Under the pieces are notes generated by a model. The model did not search any database. It saw only the letters and a list, made by a program, of their open reading frames with translations, and was not told where the DNA came from. 8,250 nt of DNA, from positions 1-8,250 of the forward strand of contig VGCB01000093.1 of NCBI GenBank assembly GCA_016870235.1, read 5' to 3'. The stretch is from Actinomycetota bacterium (lineage in GTDB: Bacteria > Actinomycetota > Thermoleophilia > Gaiellales > Gaiellaceae). The position numbers and the translations under genes were made by a program. Below are positions 4,419 through 8,250 of the stretch, piece after piece. Position 1 is the first letter of the stretch, and each line of letters opens with the position of its first letter.

Positions 4419-6419
4419 GTGTCGGCGGTCGTCGAGGTACCGGTCGCCGCACCGGTTGCCTCGCGGGTGCCCTGGTGGAAGGGGCGCCTCGTCCGCGTGG
4501 CCGTGATCGCCGCCGTTCTCGTCGTGGTCAAGGCGGTCTGGGCCGGCGACTTCCCGTGGCCGGGCTGGATCGCGTGGGAGGCGCTCTCGCCGCATCTCGA
4601 CCGCTTCCAGACATGGCTGATCGACGAACGGACGGCCGGCGACGCCGGCTTCGTCTTCGACGTCTTCAACGGCTTCCGGAGCTTCCTGGACTGGCTCGTC
4701 GAGCACCTGAACAGCTTGCTGCGGTGGATCACCTGGCCGGGGCTGCTCGCCGCCGGGACGCTGATCGTCTGGCGCTTCGGCGGGGTCAAGGCTGCTGGCG
4801 TCGTCCTCGCCATGTTCGGCTCCTTCGCTGCGCTCGGCTTCTGGTCGGAGAGCGTGGAGACGCTCGCGTTGATGCTCGCCGCGGTTGCGCTCTCGCTCGT
4901 CGTCGGAATCCCGCTCGGGGTGGCGGCCGGGCGCTCGCGGCGGGTGGACGCCGCCCTCCGGCCGTTGCTCGACGCGGCGCAGATCGTGCCGGCGTTCGCG
5001 TATCTCATGCCGGTGACGCTTCTCTTCTCGATCGGCTACGCGGCCGGCGTGGTCGTGACGATGGTGTACGCGATCCCGCCCACGATCAGGATCACCGCGC
5101 TCGGGATCCGCAGGGTGCCGGTGAACACCGTCGAGGCGGCGGAGTCGCTCGGGGCCACGCGGCGCCAGGTGCTCGGCAAGGTGCAGCTCCCGCTCGCCCG
5201 CGGGATGGTGATGCTCGGCGTCAACCAGACGATCCTCTTCGCGCTCTCGATGGTCGTGATCGCCGGGATGATCGGTGGCGGCGGCATCGGCGCCGTCGTG
5301 TACGTCGGCATCACCCGCGACCCGGCGCTCGCGTTGCTCGCGGGGGTCGCGATCGTGGCGATGGCGATGGCGCTCGACCGGGTCACCCAGGCGATCGCCG
5401 AGCGCGCCGACCCGGCGAAGCGGCGCGACGCCGACGAGACGCGGGCGCGCCGACGCCTGCGGAACGCAGCCGTGGCCCTCGCCGTCGGTGCGACGGTCGT
5501 CGTCGCGAAGATCCTCGGTGCCAGCGGCGCCTACCCGCTCGAGGCAGGTGCCCGCGAGACGTCCGTCTCGCTCCAGGACTGGTTGCTGGGACGGCTGAAC
5601 GGCGCTCTCTCCTACATCCAGGATCCGACGACGTTCCTCTTCCACGTCCTCAACCCGACCGCGACGTTCGTGTTGCAGAAGCTCGTGCTGCCGCTGCAGA
5701 GCCTGCTCGTGGAGGCGCCGTGGTTCGCCACGCTCGCGGCGCTGACGCTGATCGCCTTCGTCGTCTCCGGGCTCCGACCGGCGATCGCGACCTTCGTCGC
5801 GATGAGCGTGATCGGCGTCGCCGGGGTGTGGGCGAAGGCGATGGACACCTTCTCCCAGGTTCTCGTGGCGACGCTCTTCGCGGTCGTGATCGGCGTCGTG
5901 CTCGGCGTCGCTGCGTCCGAGAGCCGCGCGGTCGCGCTCGTCCTGAGGCCGGTCAACGATGTCCTGCAGACGCTGCCGCAGCTCATCTACCTCGTCCCGT
6001 TCGTCTTCCTGCTGAACGTCTCGCTCGTGCCCGGAATCGTGGCCGGCGTCCTCTATGCCTTCCCCGCCGTCGTGCGGCTGGTCGAGCGCGGTCTCCGCGA
6101 CGTCGCGCCGCAGGCGGTCCAGGCGGCCGCGTCCTTCGGGGCCACCCGGCGCCAGGTGCTGTTCAAGGTGAGGATCCCGCAGGCGGGCGACGCGATCATG
6201 CTCGGCGTCAACCAGGGAATCATCATGGTGCTCGCCGTCGTCGTGATCGGCGGCCTCGTCGGCTCCTCCGGTCTCGGCTACGACGTCGCGCAGGGTCTCG
6301 TGCGCGGCAACTTCGGGGAGGGGGTGATCGCCTCGCTCGGGATCCTCTCGCTCGGGATCGCGCTCGACCGGGTCACCCAGGGCTCGAGGCGCGGGGTTGG
6401 CAAGCGCCAGGACGACTGA
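4419..6419 (+). CDS. proW: Fused tandem permease of the quaternary-amine ABC importer
   Basis: At 666 residues this is about twice the length of a typical ProW/OpuAB subunit and contains two permease modules in one chain. Each has its own set of membrane helices, a large aromatic N-terminal segment, and an EAA loop that docks onto the ATPase: EAAESLGATRRQVLGKVQLP (about 239-258) and QAAASFGATRRQVLFKVRIP (about 568-587). The modules meet in a charged linker near residues 325-350 (ERADPAKRRDADETRARRR). Spacing of 329 codons between matching EAA motifs shows an internal duplication, and three stretches of 18-23 bases are still identical or nearly so in DNA. One chain would therefore supply both membrane halves of the transporter, pairing with two ATPase copies. 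GTG 4419 has a good AGGAGG site and sits four bases after the ATPase stop. The role is secure; the substrate is inferred. Confidence 0.92.
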   Translation: MSAVVEVPVAAPVASRVPWWKGRLVRVAVIAAVLVVVKAVWAGDFPWPGWIAWEALSPHLDRFQTWLIDERTAGDAGFVFDVFNGFRSFLDWLVEHLNSLLRWITWPGLLAAGTLIVWRFGGVKAAGVVLAMFGSFAALGFWSESVETLALMLAAVALSLVVGIPLGVAAGRSRRVDAALRPLLDAAQIVPAFAYLMPVTLLFSIGYAAGVVVTMVYAIPPTIRITALGIRRVPVNTVEAAESLGATRRQVLGKVQLPLARGMVMLGVNQTILFALSMVVIAGMIGGGGIGAVVYVGITRDPALALLAGVAIVAMAMALDRVTQAIAERADPAKRRDADETRARRRLRNAAVALAVGATVVVAKILGASGAYPLEAGARETSVSLQDWLLGRLNGALSYIQDPTTFLFHVLNPTATFVLQKLVLPLQSLLVEAPWFATLAALTLIAFVVSGLRPAIATFVAMSVIGVAGVWAKAMDTFSQVLVATLFAVVIGVVLGVAASESRAVALVLRPVNDVLQTLPQLIYLVPFVFLLNVSLVPGIVAGVLYAFPAVVRLVERGLRDVAPQAVQAAASFGATRRQVLFKVRIPQAGDAIMLGVNQGIIMVLAVVVIGGLVGSSGLGYDVAQGLVRGNFGEGVIASLGILSLGIALDRVTQGSRRGVGKRQDD

Positions 6420-6425
6420 TATACA
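6397..6425 (+). promoter_or_regulatory. Probable internal promoter for the binding-protein gene
   Basis: TTGGCA (6397-6402, five of six bases of the -35 consensus) and TATACA (6420-6425) are separated by exactly 17 bases, at the end of the permease gene and 33 bases before the binding-protein start. The heptamer GATATAC occurs twice, at 6418-6424 and 6429-6435, eleven bases apart, making an AT-rich island unusual for this DNA. An extra promoter would raise binding protein above the membrane subunits. Confidence 0.55.
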
Positions 6426-6440
6426 AGCGATATACGTCCA

Positions 6441-6447
6441 AGGAGGG
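6441..6447 (+). promoter_or_regulatory. Strong ribosome binding site of the binding-protein gene
   Basis: AGGAGGG, preceded by A at 6440, lies five bases before the ATG at 6453. It is stronger than those of the ATPase and permease genes, which fits the higher amount of binding protein such importers need. Confidence 0.85.
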
Positions 6448-6452
6448 AGTCC

Positions 6453-7421
6453 ATGATCTCACGTAGGAAGCTGGGCCTGCTGGCGATCGCGGTCGCCTCT
6501 GCGGCGGCTCTCGCCGTCGCTGCCGGTGCCCTGGGCGGAGCGAGCGCCGCCTCGTGCGGCGACGTCGTCCTCAACGAGAACTCGTGGGTCGGCTCGAGCG
6601 CGAACGTGTACGTGCTCAAGGTCGTGCTCGAGGAGAAGCTCGACTGCAACGTGAAGGTGGCGAACATCACCGAGAACCAGCCGAGCTTCCAGGCGATGGC
6701 CGACGGGAAGATCGACGTCGTCCTCGAGGACTGGGACAACACGCTGACGCCCTCGAACCAGCGGTACGTGAAGAACGGCTCGGTCGTCAACGTGGGCGGG
6801 AACGGGATCACGGGCGTGATCGGCTGGTACATCCCGCGCTACCTGCTCAAGCAGTACCCCCAGTTCAAGACGTGGAAGGGACTCAAGGGCAAGGAGAGCG
6901 TGTTCAAGTCGCCCGAGTCGGGGTCACAGGGCATGTTCCTCGGCGGCGACCCGTCGTACGTGCAGAAGGACCGCAAGCTGATCGAGGGCCTCGGGCTCGA
7001 CCTCAAGCACGTCGTCGCCGGCGCCGAGCCTGCGCAGGTCGCCCGCTGGAGCACGCTGTACAAGCAGAAGAAGCCCGTGCTCTTCTACTGGTACGACCCG
7101 CAGTACCTGAACGCGCAGTACGACCTCGTCCGGGTGACGCTGCCGAAGCGCTTCAACGGCTGCAACGACGACGAGAAGACGAACGCGGCGGCGAAGACCT
7201 ACGCGTGCGAGTACCCGTCGTACGGTCTCGACAAGCTCGTCTCCGGTGAGTTCTCGAAGAGCGGCTCGCCCGCGCTCGCCGTCGTCAAGAGGTTCTCCTG
7301 GTCGGCGGCCGATCAGAACACGGTCGCGAACATGATCGCCGGCAAGAAGATGAAGCCGCAGGACGCGGCCGAGGCGTGGGTCAAGGCCAACGCCGCCAAG
7401 GTCGCCGCCTGGACGAAGTAG
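6453..7421 (+). CDS. proX: Glycine betaine/choline-type substrate-binding protein (OpuAC/ProX family)
   Basis: This 322-residue exported protein captures the solute outside the membrane and delivers it to the fused permease. It starts with a signal peptide: MISRRK, then a long Ala/Leu/Val core (7-33). Cleavage is predicted near 33-34, just before Cys35, but the bases of a lipobox are poor (AASC, with Ala at -3 where Leu is usual). The mature part matches the OpuAC fold: VVLNENSWVGSSANVYVLK (38-56), the hinge-like VLEDWDN (90-96), GWYIPRYL (124-131), PESGSQG (154-160) and FYWYDPQYLN (211-220). Trp45, Trp94, Trp125 and Trp213 are candidates for the aromatic cage that holds the quaternary amine. 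Cys35/Cys65 and Cys237/Cys252 could form two disulphides. It follows the permease by 33 bp and has a strong ribosome binding site. Exact ligand unknown. Confidence 0.94.
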   Translation: MISRRKLGLLAIAVASAAALAVAAGALGGASAASCGDVVLNENSWVGSSANVYVLKVVLEEKLDCNVKVANITENQPSFQAMADGKIDVVLEDWDNTLTPSNQRYVKNGSVVNVGGNGITGVIGWYIPRYLLKQYPQFKTWKGLKGKESVFKSPESGSQGMFLGGDPSYVQKDRKLIEGLGLDLKHVVAGAEPAQVARWSTLYKQKKPVLFYWYDPQYLNAQYDLVRVTLPKRFNGCNDDEKTNAAAKTYACEYPSYGLDKLVSGEFSKSGSPALAVVKRFSWSAADQNTVANMIAGKKMKPQDAAEAWVKANAAKVAAWTK

Positions 7422-7431
7422 GTCGTCTCGA

Positions 7432-7468
7432 GCGAGGCGGCGGGGGCCGATCGCCCTCGTCGCCTCGT
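7432..7468. terminator. Bidirectional hairpin between convergent genes
   Basis: Arms 7433-7447 and 7453-7467 pair over 15 positions including two G-U pairs, around the loop CGATC. It sits 11 bases after the binding-protein stop and 9 bases before the end of the convergent minus-strand gene, so it can serve both. There is no T-run on either side, as with the hairpin after the Mn-SOD gene. Confidence 0.65.
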
Positions 7469-7476
7469 CTCGGCTC

Positions 7477-7887
7477 TCAGCCCTTCGGCGGCGCCCCTTG
7501 CCAGCCGTGCCAGTTGTCGATCTCGATCCAGGCGCTCGTCCGCGGGCGCAGGCGGTCGTGGTAGGGCCGGCCGGCGTACGCGCGCGACAGGCGGTCGATG
7601 TCGGCGAGACCGACGTCGGGCTCGAGCGTGGCGACGGTGCCGCGGAAGCTGACGTGCGTGTAGAAGTCGTCCTCGGCGATCACCGTCAACGCGACGCGCG
7701 CGCCCGGCTGCATCCAGGCGAGGCGCTTGCGCGAGTCGTCCATGTTGACGAGGATCCGCCCCTTCTCCCACAGGTACCACGTCGCGACGCTGTGCGGGCT
7801 CCCGTCGGGCTTGACGGTCGCGATCACGGCGGGGTTCGCGCGGGCGACCATCGCGTCGAGATCGGGCGGGAGGGGGCGCGCTGCCAC
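7477..7887 (-). CDS. PPOX-class (pyridoxamine-phosphate-oxidase fold) protein, probably F420/flavin-dependent
   Basis: This 136-residue protein has the split beta-barrel pattern of the PPOX superfamily: strand ANPAVIATVKPDGSPHSVATWYLWE (17-41), ILVNMDDSRKRLAWM (45-59, cofactor phosphate-binding region with the conserved Ser/Arg/Lys cluster), VALTVIAEDD (65-74) and FRGTVATLEPD (81-91). These small single-domain forms are usually annotated as F420-dependent enzymes of the Rv1155 type in actinobacteria; the sequence alone does not prove whether it binds F420, FMN or something else, nor its substrate. GTG 7887 is chosen because it gives the usual 16 residues before the first strand; ATG 7851 (residue 13) would remove most of them. 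There is no ribosome binding site, but TAGGAT lies ten bases upstream of GTG. It converges on the importer operon and diverges from the hydantoinase-like gene. Confidence 0.85.
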   Translation of the reverse strand: MAARPLPPDLDAMVARANPAVIATVKPDGSPHSVATWYLWEKGRILVNMDDSRKRLAWMQPGARVALTVIAEDDFYTHVSFRGTVATLEPDVGLADIDRLSRAYAGRPYHDRLRPRTSAWIEIDNWHGWQGAPPKG

Positions 7888-7897
7888 GGCGGGGCGG

Positions 7898-7903
7898 ATC
7901 CTA
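7898..7903 (-). promoter_or_regulatory. Probable -10 element for the PPOX gene
   Basis: On the minus strand TAGGAT (7903-7898) fits TANNNT and is ten bases before the GTG at 7887, so transcription would begin within a few bases of the start codon. No -35 is recognisable. This supports a leaderless or nearly leaderless gene. Confidence 0.4.
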
Positions 7904-7938
7904 ACCGGCCTCGGGATGCAGGCCGGGCAGGCACGGGA

Positions 7939-7944
7939 TAGCAT
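7939..7944 (+). promoter_or_regulatory. Probable -10 element for the hydantoinase-like gene
   Basis: TAGCAT lies nine bases before the ATG at 7954, with no Shine-Dalgarno sequence between. Transcription would start within two or three bases of the start codon. No -35 is recognisable. It stands 35 bases from the opposing TAGGAT of the PPOX gene, so the two promoters are separate and not overlapping. Confidence 0.4.
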
Positions 7945-7953
7945 CGCGCGGAC

Positions 7954-8250
7954 ATGCACGTGGTCGGCGTCGACATCGGGGGCACGTTCACGGATCTCAT
8001 GCTGTACGACGCCGAGTCGGGCACGGTCGCGGTGCACAAGCTCCGGTCGACTCCCGACGACCCCGGACGCGCGCTCGTGCAGGGGATCGGGGAGCTCTGC
8101 GCCGAGGCCGGGGTGGCGCCGGGCGACGTCTCCTCCGTCTTCCACGGGACGACGATCGCCACGAACGCCGCCCTCCAGCACCGGGGCGCCGTCGCCGGGA
8201 TGATCACGAACAAGGGCTTCCGCGACGTCGTGCACATCGGGCGGCACCAG
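7954..8250 (+). CDS. hyuA: Hydantoinase/oxoprolinase family protein, HyuA-like (N-terminal 99 residues, cut by window edge)
   Basis: The first 99 residues match the N-terminal domain of the HyuA family, the ATP-dependent N-methylhydantoinase A / 5-oxoprolinase / acetone carboxylase beta-subunit relatives, which open cyclic amides or related substrates in the cytoplasm. The key signs are GVDIGGTFTDLMLYD (5-19), a phosphate-binding motif of the sugar-kinase/actin-like fold, and VFHGTTIATNAALQHRG (62-78) followed by MITNKGFRDVVHIGRHQ at the edge. The family is usually about 650-700 residues and is normally followed by a HyuB gene; both would lie beyond the window. The start ATG directly precedes the conserved strand and has no ribosome binding site, but a TAGCAT box is placed for a nearly leaderless transcript. 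Which family member it is, and its substrate, cannot be told from this part. Confidence 0.92.
   Translation, partial: MHVVGVDIGGTFTDLMLYDAESGTVAVHKLRSTPDDPGRALVQGIGELCAEAGVAPGDVSSVFHGTTIATNAALQHRGAVAGMITNKGFRDVVHIGRHQ

Noticed and set aside
3362..5645. Large minus-strand open frames opposite the ATPase and permease genes (548 and 472 residues)
   Set aside because: They are Arg/Asp/His-rich translations typical of the antisense of high-GC genes and show no domain, while the plus strand has all ABC-importer motifs.
1..8250. tRNA, rRNA, phage or insertion-sequence genes
   Set aside because: No cloverleaf with a conserved T-loop, no rRNA segments, and no transposase, integrase or phage proteins were seen on either strand.

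Overview
The window is high-GC bacterial DNA whose codons end mostly in G or C. It carries an RskA-like anti-sigma factor, a PPOX-class protein resembling F420-dependent enzymes, and several genes that look leaderless. Together these suggest a deep-branching Actinomycetota, possibly Thermoleophilia/Gaiellales. This placement is inference from gene style and was not tested by a search.

Layout. At the left edge is the start of plsY (minus strand, cut by the window edge). Next come two Fe/Mn superoxide dismutase paralogues, transcribed divergently from a 90-bp gap: a divergent family member on the minus strand (301-909) and a textbook Mn-type enzyme on the plus strand (1000-1605). A strong GC-rich hairpin ends the second SOD gene. 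It is followed by an ECF sigma factor (1681-2295) and its membrane-anchored RskA-like anti-sigma factor (2292-2882), which overlap by ATGA.

A 490-bp stretch without a gene (2883-3373) is filled with inverted repeats: a perfect 21-bp pair, two copies of a 24-bp hairpin in opposite orientation inside a larger imperfect inverted duplication of about 95 bp, several small hairpins, and a second long inverted repeat just upstream of the next operon.

The operon 3374-7421 is a complete quaternary-amine/glycine-betaine type ABC importer: a ProV/OpuAA-like ATPase with a short C-terminal CBS-like tail, one 666-residue permease made of two fused ProW-like halves, and an OpuAC/ProX-type binding protein with its own ribosome binding site and probable internal promoter. 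A convergent hairpin separates it from a small minus-strand PPOX-family flavin/F420-type gene (7477-7887). The start of a HyuA-type hydantoinase/oxoprolinase gene (7954 onward) diverges from that gene and runs off the right edge.

Taken together, the region combines oxidative-stress defence (two SODs), an envelope-sensing sigma/anti-sigma switch and compatible-solute uptake, so it reads as a stress-response neighbourhood, though co-regulation is not shown. No phage, IS, CRISPR or RNA gene was seen. The most unusual material is the palindrome-rich intergenic cluster, the symmetric promoter shared by the SOD pair, and the fused duplicated permease.
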